DNA from: an uncultured Chitinophagaceae bacterium
Lineage (GTDB): Bacteria; Bacteroidota; Bacteroidia; Chitinophagales; Chitinophagaceae
Direction of reading: 5' to 3'
NCBI GenBank assembly: GCA_937996595.1
Contig: CALKVC010000005.1
Coordinates: 1 to 64,000, forward strand
Length of the DNA stretch: 64,000 nucleotides
Position 1 is the first letter of the stretch. Every line of letters starts with the position of its first letter. Below the pieces are notes generated by a model, which searched no databases, was not told the origin of the DNA, and saw only the letters and a program-made list of their open reading frames with translations. Below are positions 55,742 through 64,000 of the stretch, piece by piece. The translations under genes were made by a program, and so were the position numbers.

Positions 55742-56966
55742 AAAAGGAGGAATTAAGGAGTACCTGATCATGTTTTTTTTGTTGGGAGTGTCAGGTATCC
55801 CGTATTTTTCCAGCAACCAGCCATTTATCATATTATTTGCTTTGGGGCTTATTGGGTTGTTTATGCTGAGCAGTTTCAGCAAGATTGACGAAGAACTTCT
55901 ATTTGTTTTGATTGCCATTTTAGCCTGCGTTTTTTTTCAGGCAGTAACCTTTTCCTACTTTAAGGGGATAACCATACTAGGGCTCATATTACGGATCACT
56001 ACTGCATATTTTGCCATAAAACTCCTGGGCGAATATTTTATAAGTTATTTTCTGAGGGTAATGATATTCCTTACAATTGTAAGCCTGATCATATTCATTC
56101 CAATATTCATAAAACCAGACTTCCTAAACACGCTGATTGACCTGACACCCTCATTCCTGAGTTATCAATATGAATTATGGGGATTCCAGGTAGACAGGAA
56201 AACCATGGTAATTTATAATTTATTACAGGAAGAGAACCGGGTGAGAAATAACGGCCCTTTCTGGGAGCCAGGCGCATTTGGCGGCTACCTGGTAATAGCT
56301 TATATATTTAATACGATCAGGGAAAAGAAATTGCTGGGAAAAATAAATATACTGTTCATCATCGCCATCATTTCAACACAATCTACCACAGCTTATCTCG
56401 CATTGTTCGCATTTATCGTCTGTTATATATTTTTTGAAGATTATTCTTATGCAGTAAAGTCACTTATAATTGTATTTGGTGTAGCCGGTTATGTGGCATT
56501 TCAAACAATTCCATTCCTGGGAGATAAGATAAGGGAGGAAAATAAAGGTGCAAAAGATGCTATTGAAGAAGTTGGTGGTGATACCAGGATGGCTTCAGCT
56601 ATTTTGGACTGGGATGATATCAAGGGCTATCCTTTTTCCGGCAGGGGATTGTGGCCCGAAACACGTGTTGATAAAAAGTTTGAATATGTAATCCGGAATA
56701 ACGGGTTCACCAATTTTATTGCTACCTGGGGTATCCTTTTCTTTTTCTTTTATTTCTATTGGTATTATAAGGGTTTTTCGGAATTTTGCAGGATATATGG
56801 CGCCAGTTATTATATTCCAATTGTAATGTTGTTGATTATCTGGCTGCTTTCCTTTAGCGAGAACTATTTTGATTCGTCTTTTTTCTGGGCATTTGTTTTT
56901 ATTGGTATCCCGCTAAAAAATGTATTTTATGACGAAGAAATAGAAGATAACAATAATTTGTCGTAA
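55731..56966 (+). CDS. Wzy-like O-antigen/capsule polymerase
   Basis: A 411-residue membrane protein with about 10-12 hydrophobic segments. A large loop lies between the middle segments (VRNNGPFWEPGAFGGYLVIA; GRGLWPETRVDKKFEYVIRNNGFTNFIAT) with Arg-rich and Gly-rich motifs typical of Wzy proteins. The NNGPFWEPGAFGG stretch is typical of polymerase/ligase (Wzy_C-like) families in Bacteroidota. It would join flipped repeat units at the periplasmic face. Its partners are the flippase and the Wzc-like protein. Confidence 0.85.
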   Translation: MELKKGGIKEYLIMFFLLGVSGIPYFSSNQPFIILFALGLIGLFMLSSFSKIDEELLFVLIAILACVFFQAVTFSYFKGITILGLILRITTAYFAIKLLGEYFISYFLRVMIFLTIVSLIIFIPIFIKPDFLNTLIDLTPSFLSYQYELWGFQVDRKTMVIYNLLQEENRVRNNGPFWEPGAFGGYLVIAYIFNTIREKKLLGKINILFIIAIISTQSTTAYLALFAFIVCYIFFEDYSYAVKSLIIVFGVAGYVAFQTIPFLGDKIREENKGAKDAIEEVGGDTRMASAILDWDDIKGYPFSGRGLWPETRVDKKFEYVIRNNGFTNFIATWGILFFFFYFYWYYKGFSEFCRIYGASYYIPIVMLLIIWLLSFSENYFDSSFFWAFVFIGIPLKNVFYDEEIEDNNNLS

Positions 56967-56998
56967 TTATACGTTAATGTGGTATAGAAATATACTAA

Positions 56999-57877
56999 AT
57001 GGCAAATACGATTTACATAGTAATTCCGGTGTTCAACAGGCTGCAGTTTACCAGGGAATGCCTGGATTCTCTGAGGAAACAGACTTATGGGGAATTTAAA
57101 GTGATAGTTGTGGATGATGGCTCTACCGATGGTACTTACCAGCACCTGAAAGATAATTACCCGGAAGTGATTGTATTGCAGGGAGACGGAAACCTGTGGT
57201 GGACCGGAGCAACCAATATGGGCGTGCGTAAAGCACTCGAACTGTCTGCGTCACATGAAGATTACATTCTCACACTAAATAACGACCTGGTCGTGATTCC
57301 GCAATACCTGGATGAACTGCTGAAGGTTGCCCAGGCACATAAACCCTGCGTGGTTGGTTCTGTATCTGTTAATATCAAAAATGCGAGCAAAGTGGAATTT
57401 GCCGGCCTTAAATGGAATAAGATTACTGCCAAATACAGCCGGCCTAAAGAATTTGAAACAGATTACAATGAACTGGCAGCCCATCACAATTTCATAGAGA
57501 CAGACTTACTACCGGGAAGGGGTACACTAATACCAATAATCCTGTTCAAACAGATCGGGTTGTTCGACCAGCAGAATTTTCCGCATTATGCTGCAGACGA
57601 CGATTTTTCACTGCGGAGCAAAAAGAACGGTTACCAACTGCTGGTTTCAACAAAAGCCGTAGTTAAAAGCCATGTGAATGAATCAGGCCTGGAAGTGATA
57701 AACAGGAACAGGAAAGGCCGGAAAACACTGGGCCACCTGCGTGAATCTTTCAGTTCTATACGTTCTGGTACCAATTTAAACATAAGGTATAAATGGGCGA
57801 AGAAACATACACCGGTGCCTCCTTTGTATTTCATGTTCGATTTCATGAGGATCGTATATTCGTTTTACTTTAAATAA
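56999..57877 (+). CDS. Glycosyltransferase family 2 (rhamnosyltransferase-like)
   Basis: A 292-residue GT-A enzyme. It starts IYIVIPVFNRLQFTRECLDSL, with VVDDGSTDGTYQHL and the GDGNLWWTGATNMGV pattern common to rhamnosyl- and related transferases. The DxD-like NNDLVVIPQYLDE and PGRGTLIPI loop follow. A short C-terminal hydrophobic part may contact the membrane. The donor sugar is unknown. Confidence 0.9.
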   Translation: MANTIYIVIPVFNRLQFTRECLDSLRKQTYGEFKVIVVDDGSTDGTYQHLKDNYPEVIVLQGDGNLWWTGATNMGVRKALELSASHEDYILTLNNDLVVIPQYLDELLKVAQAHKPCVVGSVSVNIKNASKVEFAGLKWNKITAKYSRPKEFETDYNELAAHHNFIETDLLPGRGTLIPIILFKQIGLFDQQNFPHYAADDDFSLRSKKNGYQLLVSTKAVVKSHVNESGLEVINRNRKGRKTLGHLRESFSSIRSGTNLNIRYKWAKKHTPVPPLYFMFDFMRIVYSFYFK

Positions 57878-57907
57878 CTTGCGTGTTTATCATAAAAAAA
57901 ACAGTTC

Positions 57908-58888
57908 ATGCTCAAGGATAAGGCAAAGGGTTTTTATATAAGGCATGTACTCCGTAAACAGGTTCCCATTTCTTTTGATAAAAACAACACGGTTAGTTTT
58001 TTAGACGCTGAACCATTAACAACAGGCAGGGTTTATTGTATAATCAATTTTGACGACCTCAGCCCATTGCCCGACCAAAGTAAATTTATAGGAAGGGGAG
58101 GTTCAAAACACGACTTTGTTTCATTAAAACAGATGGAACTGCTGCAACAGTTTCCGTTCTTAGGTATCACCCATTTCATGATACCGCAATTTTTGCCTTC
58201 TGACCATTACTATTTGTTCAACAGGCAACATTTTTCAATCATAAACCCTGTAAACAGGGAATGGCTTGATTATTATAAATCGCTGATGGCGAATTTTAAT
58301 ATTGAAATCGCTTCGCATGGCGTATATCACCGGCAGGTAGGAAACCCGCTCTTTGCAAGGCATACAGAGTTTGCCTATCTTGATTATAATGAATCGGTTG
58401 AAAGGCTTAAACTAAGTTTACACATGTTTCATGAAGCGGGCTTTAACCCAATCGGTTTCAGGGCACCGGGCTGGGATATGAATTCAGACCTGAGCCTGAT
58501 AGATGCTGTTGCAGATACTGGTTTTAAGTATGCCGGCCTTAGCTCTTATGATGGTGGACTCAATGCGGTAAAGCAACGTGTCAATCAGTATCATCCGGTA
58601 TTCATCAAAGGGATTATTAATTTCCCGGATAATATAAATATAGACTGGCCGTTTGAGACAATAAAGGGAACAATTGATAAGATTGTAAGCCTTAACGGCA
58701 TCATTGTAATAAAGGGGCATTTTTCAAAACATATACTTACCAATTCATTGTCTGAAACAAATTATTTGAAATTAGTTGAAACGGTTAGGTATATACGAAA
58801 AACGTACAGTGAAACAGTTGAGTTTGCCACTTTTGCCGATGTATACAGCAAACTGGCAGCCAAATATGCAAACGGAAGAAAACAGTAA
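57908..58888 (+). CDS. Polysaccharide deacetylase-like protein (DUF2334-type)
   Basis: A 326-residue protein of the NodB/CE4-like fold. The motif 1 region reads IINFDDLSP (two acidic residues), motif 2 is EIASHGVYHRQ (HxxxH) and motif 3 is FRAPGW, the three metal-binding and base elements. It lacks a signal peptide, so it may act on a cytoplasmic, lipid-linked intermediate rather than on exported polymer. It could be a deacetylase of an N-acetylated sugar in the repeat unit. It lies between the GT2 and GT4 genes. Confidence 0.8.
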   Translation: MLKDKAKGFYIRHVLRKQVPISFDKNNTVSFLDAEPLTTGRVYCIINFDDLSPLPDQSKFIGRGGSKHDFVSLKQMELLQQFPFLGITHFMIPQFLPSDHYYLFNRQHFSIINPVNREWLDYYKSLMANFNIEIASHGVYHRQVGNPLFARHTEFAYLDYNESVERLKLSLHMFHEAGFNPIGFRAPGWDMNSDLSLIDAVADTGFKYAGLSSYDGGLNAVKQRVNQYHPVFIKGIINFPDNINIDWPFETIKGTIDKIVSLNGIIVIKGHFSKHILTNSLSETNYLKLVETVRYIRKTYSETVEFATFADVYSKLAAKYANGRKQ

Positions 58889-58933
58889 TAACATTATCTG
58901 ATCAAATACCCAGCACATTAATATCTGTAAACA

Positions 58934-60067
58934 TTGAAAATTCTGGTAGTTAAAAGATATGAAAGGGATTTCAGGGTTCCGTTTTACCGCTTACTTAAAA
59001 AAAAGCTGGCTGAAAAGGATATCCAGCTTGACCTGTATTATGGTGAACCCGATGCGGATGAAAAAAAAAGTATCCGGGATTATATAAAGGATGAAAGTAT
59101 CGGTAAAAAGGTAAAAAACATCTACCTGAAACTGGGAGGGGTGCATGTATGCTACCAGCCCTGTATGTCACTTGTTTCCGGGGCAGACCTTGTTATTGTG
59201 CAGCAGGGAAACAGGGAGTTGTTTAACTATGTACTTCTTTTAAGAAGGATGTTTTTTAAAAAACCTGCCATCGCATTCTGGGGCCATGGCCGTAATTTCC
59301 AGGGTAACCCGGGTTCGTTGAAGGAAAAGTTCAAATACTGGTATTCCAACAAGGTTGATTTCTGGATAGCCTATAATGAACTGAGCAAAAAACTTTTAAT
59401 AGACAGGGGTTTTGATGAAAATAAAGTGGTTGCCATCAATAATACCATCGACTCAAAATCGCAGATAGCCTTTTTTGACAGTATCACTGAACCGGAAAAA
59501 GCGGCATTGAAAAGCAAATATGGGATAAAGGAATCAGACCCGGTTGGCATCTTCTGTGCATCCATTTATCACGACAAGCAGATAGATTTCCTGCTTCAGT
59601 CACTTGATCTTGTTAAATCCAGGCTGCCGGAATTCAAGTTCATCATGGTAGGAAAAGGAGTGGAGGATTATAAAGTGATTGAGTATGCAAAAAGGAATAC
59701 AGACTGGTTTCATTATGTTGGAAATAAATTTCATGAAGAGAAGATCCTCCATTTTTCCATCGCAGATTTTCAAACTATTCCGGGAGCCGTGGGTTTGAAC
59801 ATCATTGATTCTTTTTCATTTCTTTGCCCTTTGATAACTACCAGTATTAAAAACCACGGGCCGGAAATAGCGTATCTTGCAAACGGGGAAAACGGAATAA
59901 TGACCGATGTTGACAAAGAAGCATATGTTACGGCCATTATTCAGGTGTCAACCGATAAAGCATTCAAACAACAACTGAATGATGGCTGCAACATAGCCCG
60001 CCAGCGGTATTCCATAGAGAATATGGTTGAAAATTTCTTACAGGGAGTACTTAAAATAATTAACTGA
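58934..60067 (+). CDS. Glycosyltransferase family 4-like
   Basis: A 377-residue GT-B enzyme starting at a TTG codon (ILVVKRYERDFRVPFYRLL). AFWGHGRNFQG in the acceptor half and VGIFCASIYHDKQIDFLLQSL with FIMVGKGVEDY in the donor half are visible, as are the candidate catalytic residues near IPGAVGLNIIDSF. It is a paralogue of the GT4-like gene at 60952: both share the FYRLL/FYNLL start, WGHG and PGA(V/M)GL signatures. The TTG start is supported by absence of an ATG before the first strand. Confidence 0.87.
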   Translation: MKILVVKRYERDFRVPFYRLLKKKLAEKDIQLDLYYGEPDADEKKSIRDYIKDESIGKKVKNIYLKLGGVHVCYQPCMSLVSGADLVIVQQGNRELFNYVLLLRRMFFKKPAIAFWGHGRNFQGNPGSLKEKFKYWYSNKVDFWIAYNELSKKLLIDRGFDENKVVAINNTIDSKSQIAFFDSITEPEKAALKSKYGIKESDPVGIFCASIYHDKQIDFLLQSLDLVKSRLPEFKFIMVGKGVEDYKVIEYAKRNTDWFHYVGNKFHEEKILHFSIADFQTIPGAVGLNIIDSFSFLCPLITTSIKNHGPEIAYLANGENGIMTDVDKEAYVTAIIQVSTDKAFKQQLNDGCNIARQRYSIENMVENFLQGVLKIIN

Positions 60068-60076
60068 GATCGTGCA

Positions 60077-60901
60077 ATGAATCCTTTAGTTTCCATAATC
60101 GTCCCATTTTGTAATGAGGAAAAATATATTGCAGATGCAATCGGGTCATTGCTGAATCAGACGTACCGGAATATTGAAATTATATTGGTTAACGACCATT
60201 CTACAGATAATTCCCGTGAAGTGTGCCTGTCATTCACAGACCCAAGGGTAAAGTATTATGAAAAATTCGATATTCCGAACGGCAGGGCTTATTCCAGGAA
60301 TTTCGGTATAGAAAAATCTACCGGAGAGCTCATAACATTCCTGGATGCAGATGATACATGCAGCAATGACCGTATTGAACTGCAAGTGAACAAAATCATG
60401 GAACTCGGTATCAGCAACACGATGTGCGGATGCTGGGTACAGCGAGAAGGACTGCAAAACTCATTGATGCGGATGCCGGTGAAACATGAAGATATTGTAA
60501 AGGGATTTTTCAGGCAGTATAACCGTACAACCATTGTAGGTGCAACCATCATGGCGCACAGGGATATTTTCATAAAATACCGGTATAAGACCAAGTTCAA
60601 GTTTTATGAAGACTGGGACCTGCTGGTAAGGCTTGGTGAATCAGGTGAAATCAGGTTTGTGAATGTTGACAAACCCTTATATACCTATATGATCAGGATA
60701 AAGGGCACCAAGTTTCAGCAAGACTGGTTAGATTACAACATATTCATGCGGGATTGCCAGAGCAGGCGCTTCAGGAACCTGGCCGAGTTTGAAAGCCCCG
60801 AAGAAATGTTCACCCAATTGAAAAAGCACGACAGGTTGAGATATGCAGCCTACCGTCTTTTTGAAAAGCTCATAGAATTAAAAAGATTTCTAAGGATATA
60901 A
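60077..60901 (+). CDS. Glycosyltransferase family 2
   Basis: A 274-residue GT-A enzyme: VSIIVPFCNEEKYIADAIGSL, LVNDHSTDNSREV, the metal-binding FLDADDTCSNDRIE and the FYEDWDLLVRLGESG region, where E/D residues serve catalysis. It lies 9 bp after the upstream GT4-like gene and 50 bp before its paralogue, so the three form one transcript. The sugar is unknown. Confidence 0.92.
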   Translation: MNPLVSIIVPFCNEEKYIADAIGSLLNQTYRNIEIILVNDHSTDNSREVCLSFTDPRVKYYEKFDIPNGRAYSRNFGIEKSTGELITFLDADDTCSNDRIELQVNKIMELGISNTMCGCWVQREGLQNSLMRMPVKHEDIVKGFFRQYNRTTIVGATIMAHRDIFIKYRYKTKFKFYEDWDLLVRLGESGEIRFVNVDKPLYTYMIRIKGTKFQQDWLDYNIFMRDCQSRRFRNLAEFESPEEMFTQLKKHDRLRYAAYRLFEKLIELKRFLRI

Positions 60902-60951
60902 GAAATGAATAAGTAGTATAAAAAGTGATTTTTTTTGACCCTTAACCCAAC

Positions 60952-62073
60952 ATGCAGCAAGTAACTATCATATACAGGAATATTCCTCAATACAGGATTG
61001 AGTTCTATAACCTGTTGCGTGAAGGTCTTCGGAAAAAGAATATAGAGTTACAGCTTATTTATGGAGATAATCCGTTTAAGGGCCGGCATGATAATGTTCA
61101 CTGCGAGTGGGCCATTTTTAAGAAAAACTGCACTTTTAGCATGGGCAGCATTTATTTAATCTGGCAACCATGTATAAGAGAAGTAAAAAAATCAGACCTG
61201 GTAATTGTAGAACAAGCCAATAAGCTGCTGTTCAATTATTATCTCATGTTCAGGAAACTGATCTGGAACAAAAAATTTGCTTTTTGGGGCCATGGCCTTA
61301 ACCTGCAGATTCCCAGGGCCAGTTTATTTAACCGTTTCAAACTTACATATATTAACAAAGCAAGTTGGTGGTTTGCTTATACGAAAGGGATAAGTGATTT
61401 TTTGGTTAAACAGGGTGTTGATGAGCGGAAAATAACAATCGTTCAGAATGCAATTGATACAAAAGCCATGAATGAATTGTATCATTCTATTCCCGATAAA
61501 GAAGTGGAAGACCTGAAAGCTGCTTACCATATTGAAAAGGATGTGAAAGTGCTTATTTATTGCGGGGCGTTGTCTAAAGAAAAAAACATCAGTTTCCTTC
61601 TTGAGGCAGCAATCAGGCTGAAATCGCAGGGCCATGATTTCAGGTTATTAATAATCGGTGATGGCCCATTGAATAAACAGGTACAAAAAGCAGCGGCAGA
61701 TCATCCCTGGATCATCCATACCGGCCCAAAATTCGGAAGGGAAAAAGCACTTTTTTTCCGGATGGCAGACCTTTTTTTGCTTCCGGGTGCCATGGGGTTG
61801 GCTATATTGGATTCTTTTGCCTTTGAAACACCAATTGTTACCATTAAGTATATGTACCATGGTCCTGAATTTGAATATATTGAAGAAGGTTATAATGCCG
61901 TGGTTACAGAAAATAATCTGGATGATTATACCGGACAAGTTAGTTCCCTGCTTACAAACCCTGAAAAAAGCACAAAACTTAAGTCAGCAGCTAAGCAAAT
62001 GATTGAAAAGTATAATATTCAAAACATGGTTGACAATTTTATAGAGGGTATTGAAGAAGCGCTTAAAAAGTAA
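60952..62073 (+). CDS. Glycosyltransferase family 4-like (paralogue)
   Basis: A 373-residue GT-B enzyme, similar in length and motif order to the gene at 58934: IYRNIPQYRIEFYNLL, IYLIWQPCIREV, AFWGHGLNLQ, LIYCGALSKEKNISFLLEA, LLIIGDGPLNKQV and LPGAMGLAILDSF. The two probably arose by duplication with later divergence and may add different sugars. A 247-bp spacer follows. Confidence 0.88.
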   Translation: MQQVTIIYRNIPQYRIEFYNLLREGLRKKNIELQLIYGDNPFKGRHDNVHCEWAIFKKNCTFSMGSIYLIWQPCIREVKKSDLVIVEQANKLLFNYYLMFRKLIWNKKFAFWGHGLNLQIPRASLFNRFKLTYINKASWWFAYTKGISDFLVKQGVDERKITIVQNAIDTKAMNELYHSIPDKEVEDLKAAYHIEKDVKVLIYCGALSKEKNISFLLEAAIRLKSQGHDFRLLIIGDGPLNKQVQKAAADHPWIIHTGPKFGREKALFFRMADLFLLPGAMGLAILDSFAFETPIVTIKYMYHGPEFEYIEEGYNAVVTENNLDDYTGQVSSLLTNPEKSTKLKSAAKQMIEKYNIQNMVDNFIEGIEEALKK

Positions 62074-62231
62074 TTTTCTAGGCAATCGGGCCTTGATATA
62101 ATGTTTTTGCTTTTTTTTCGTTATAAATATCAATGTGTTGTGCTCTGAAACTTTTTTAACTTGCATCCCGAAAGTTCCCGCATTCCGGATAATTCCAGGT
62201 TATTGTTTCTAATACTCAGCTATTGTGAAGC

Positions 62232-62251
62232 AAAACCGGTGTTATCGGTTT
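62232..62251 (+). promoter_or_regulatory. Small inverted repeat before the wecG-like gene
   Basis: AAACCG (62233-62238) and CGGTTT (62246-62251) with a 7-nt loop, followed by TTTG at 62253-62256. This could be an operator or a weak hairpin. It lies about 70 bp before the ATG at 62321, in the only spacer over 200 bp within the operon after upxY. Confidence 0.25.
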
Positions 62252-62320
62252 CTTTGCGCCGCACTTGAACCGTTACTTTATTTAAAAAACTGAATACCAA
62301 CAGAAACTGCATTATATATT

Positions 62321-63055
62321 ATGGAAACTACTCCGGTACTTGGATATCATGTATTTTCTTCCAGGTTAAGTGATTTAAACCCTCACACCGATAAATTACT
62401 CATTAATACATTTAGCCCAAACTCGTATGGGCTTGCCTTAACCGATAAGCCATTTGAAACAGCCCTGAAAAATACAGATGTACTGGTGCTGGATGGGGTT
62501 GGTATTGCCCTCGGCTCTATCCTGTTAAATGGAAAAAATATCAAAAAGATTTCCGGGCAGGATTGTTTTGACCATTACATGGCCGTAGCAAATGAAAATA
62601 AATGGAAGGTGTACTTCCTTGGTTCATCGGAACAAACCCTTAAAAAAATAACAGACAGGGCAAAGGTTGAATTTCCCAATGTAACAACAGGCACTTATTC
62701 CCCGCCATTCAGGCCTGAATTTACGGCTGATGATAATGACCAGATGGTAAATGCCATCAATACATTTAAACCCGATGTTTTATTTGTGGGGCTAACGGCC
62801 CCTAAACAGGAGAAATGGGCTTATCAGCACCGCGATAAAGTGAATGCAAGGATCATTAGTACCATCGGGAATGTTTTTGACTGGTATGCGGGAAACAGTA
62901 AAAGGCCCGCAAAAATCTGGATCAACCTTCGCTTAGAATGGCTGGTAAGGATTTTTTTAAGGCCCGAAATTTTTAGAAGAAATACAGGAAACCAAATGAA
63001 ATTTTTGCGTGACCTGTTTTTACATATTACGTATATAAAAAGAATAAAAGCTTAG
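62321..63055 (+). CDS. WecG/TagA/CpsF-family glycosyltransferase (GT26)
   Basis: A 244-residue GT26 enzyme. The conserved LDGVGIALGS region, KISGQDCFDHYM, VYFLGSSEQTLKKI and the LFVGLTAPKQEKWAYQH signature are clear. Family members add N-acetylmannosamine(uronate) or a related sugar to an undecaprenyl-linked first residue, the second step of repeat-unit assembly. It points to an initiating transferase, probably beyond the window end. Spacing to the next gene is 3 bp. Confidence 0.92.
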   Translation: METTPVLGYHVFSSRLSDLNPHTDKLLINTFSPNSYGLALTDKPFETALKNTDVLVLDGVGIALGSILLNGKNIKKISGQDCFDHYMAVANENKWKVYFLGSSEQTLKKITDRAKVEFPNVTTGTYSPPFRPEFTADDNDQMVNAINTFKPDVLFVGLTAPKQEKWAYQHRDKVNARIISTIGNVFDWYAGNSKRPAKIWINLRLEWLVRIFLRPEIFRRNTGNQMKFLRDLFLHITYIKRIKA

Positions 63056-63058
63056 TGT

Positions 63059-64000
63059 ATGATTAAAGTTGCGTTGATTGGTGCAGGAAAAATGGGTATT
63101 TCCCACCTGTCAATTTTAGGCGCCCATCCGGGTGTACAGGTTGTGGGTGTTTGCGACACCTCCAAGATGGTACTGGATGTGATGGAGAAATATGCAAAAC
63201 TCCCCACATTTACCGACCATGAAAAAATGCTGGATAAGGTGAAACCTGATGCTGTGTTTGTATCAGTTCCTACAAAGTTTCATTACAATATGGTAAAAGA
63301 CCTGCTTAACCGGAAAATACATGTGTTTGCAGAAAAACCCCTTTGCCTCGATCCCGATCAGAGTGCAGACCTGGTAAGGCTTGCAAAAGAAAATGGCTGT
63401 TATAACCAGGTTGGTTACCATAATAAGTTTGTAGGCACATTCAGGGAAGTTAAAAAAATTGTACAGGGCGGTTTCCTGGGTGATATCTATCATTTTACCG
63501 GTGAAGCATACGGGCCCGTAGTTGTAAAAAAGAAACAGGATACCTGGCGTTCAGACCCGGCCGAAGGCGGCGGATGCCTGATGGATTATGCATCGCATGT
63601 GATTGACCTGATCAATGATATTCTTGCCCCGGTTGAAAGTTCGAAGGGCAGCATACTAAAACCCGTTTATTCCAATAATGTGGAAGATGCCGTGTATTCC
63701 CTGCTGCAATTGTCAAATAAAGTAACCGGAGTACTTTCAGTTAACTGGAGCGATGATACATACAGGAAGATGTCTACATCCATAACGGTTATTGGTACAC
63801 GCGGAAAGATCATTTCAGACGCCAATGAATTGAAAGTGTTTTTTAAAGATCCGAAACTGCCTGCAGGTTATTCAAAAGGATGGAATGTGAAATACATCAC
63901 AGAGCTTACGGAAGAAGTGGATTTTTACCTGAGGGGTGAGGAATATTCGGCACAGATTGATTATTTCATCAATACCTGTGAAGGGAAAGTGCCTAACACG
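63059..64000 (+). CDS. Gfo/Idh/MocA-family oxidoreductase (3' end missing)
   Basis: The ATG at 63059 opens a frame that runs off the window with no stop in its 314 codons. The Rossmann motif VALIGAGKMGISHL is at the N-terminus; VFVSVPTKFHYNM and the HVFAEKPLCL motif (catalytic Lys of the E-K-P box) follow, then WRSDPAEGGGCLMDYASHVIDL (first part shown), where the His is the family's catalytic candidate. It probably oxidises or dehydrates a nucleotide sugar at C3 for the polysaccharide pathway, as WlbA-like enzymes do. It is 3 bp after the WecG-like gene. Confidence 0.92.
   Translation, partial: MIKVALIGAGKMGISHLSILGAHPGVQVVGVCDTSKMVLDVMEKYAKLPTFTDHEKMLDKVKPDAVFVSVPTKFHYNMVKDLLNRKIHVFAEKPLCLDPDQSADLVRLAKENGCYNQVGYHNKFVGTFREVKKIVQGGFLGDIYHFTGEAYGPVVVKKKQDTWRSDPAEGGGCLMDYASHVIDLINDILAPVESSKGSILKPVYSNNVEDAVYSLLQLSNKVTGVLSVNWSDDTYRKMSTSITVIGTRGKIISDANELKVFFKDPKLPAGYSKGWNVKYITELTEEVDFYLRGEEYSAQIDYFINTCEGKVPNT

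Noticed and set aside
1..64000. tRNA, rRNA, CRISPR and intact transposase genes
   Set aside because: I scanned by eye for tRNA T-loop patterns, rRNA motifs and transposase motifs and recognised none. A tool search could still find a missed tRNA.

Overview
The window looks like chromosomal DNA of a Bacteroidota bacterium, most probably a Chitinophagaceae-like member. The evidence is type IX secretion (T9SS) C-terminal sorting domains on the large surface proteins, an UpxY-type NusG paralogue in a capsule/exopolysaccharide operon, Bacteroidota-restricted families (TIGR02757, DUF2911, DUF5916), promoter-like sites of the Bacteroidota type (TTTG/TTG, about 19-20 nt, TAnnTTTG), and few Shine-Dalgarno sites. 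No rRNA, tRNA, CRISPR array or intact insertion sequence was recognised.

Layout. 1-7.4 kb: two tandem secreted beta-helix proteins, the first cut by the window edge, the second 1822 residues with eight PKD-like repeats, two CBM6-like modules and a T9SS tail. 7.5-13.3 kb: an esterase, an orphan ParA ATPase and uvrB on the minus strand, then typA on the plus strand. 13.4-19.8 kb: a small CxxC membrane protein, a TPR protein, and glycan-related genes (GT4, FkbM methyltransferase, GT25, WaaE-like GT2) with the GTPase MeaB. 19.8-23.1 kb: a probable envelope/CoA operon (LON-domain protein, coaX, outer membrane protein, lptC). 23.2-28.5 kb: aldo/keto reductase, ArsC-like, OsmC-like, SDR and a DUF5916 outer membrane protein. 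28.6-43.9 kb: housekeeping and metabolic genes mostly on the minus strand (DPP-IV, lysS, flavin reductase, FAH-family enzyme, TIGR02757, a trans-sulfuration enzyme, asparagine synthase, two DUF2911 proteins, AcpH-like), plus a GxxExxY gene enclosed by inverted repeats.

44.2-64 kb (running off the end): one long plus-strand surface-polysaccharide locus. It has a strong promoter candidate and a C-rich, G-poor 5' leader, then Wza-like export lipoprotein, Wzc-like tyrosine autokinase, UpxY antiterminator, GDP-fucose synthesis (gmd, fcl), a Wzx-like flippase, a 4-amino-sugar module (WecE/RffA-like aminotransferase plus a formyltransferase), an acyltransferase, a Wzy-like polymerase, a deacetylase, six glycosyltransferases including a WecG/TagA type, and a Gfo/Idh/MocA oxidoreductase. 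Together these predict a fucose-containing, probably N-formylated polysaccharide built by a Wzx/Wzy route. No initiating phosphoglycosyltransferase and no RmlA/RmlB are in view.

The most interesting unexplained structures are the inverted repeats around the GxxExxY gene, the rut-like leader paired with UpxY, a 579-bp spacer at 30.8-31.3 kb with diverged repeats and hairpins, a 113-bp element with perfect 14-bp inverted ends at 43.9 kb, and the formyltransferase with a substituted catalytic asparagine.
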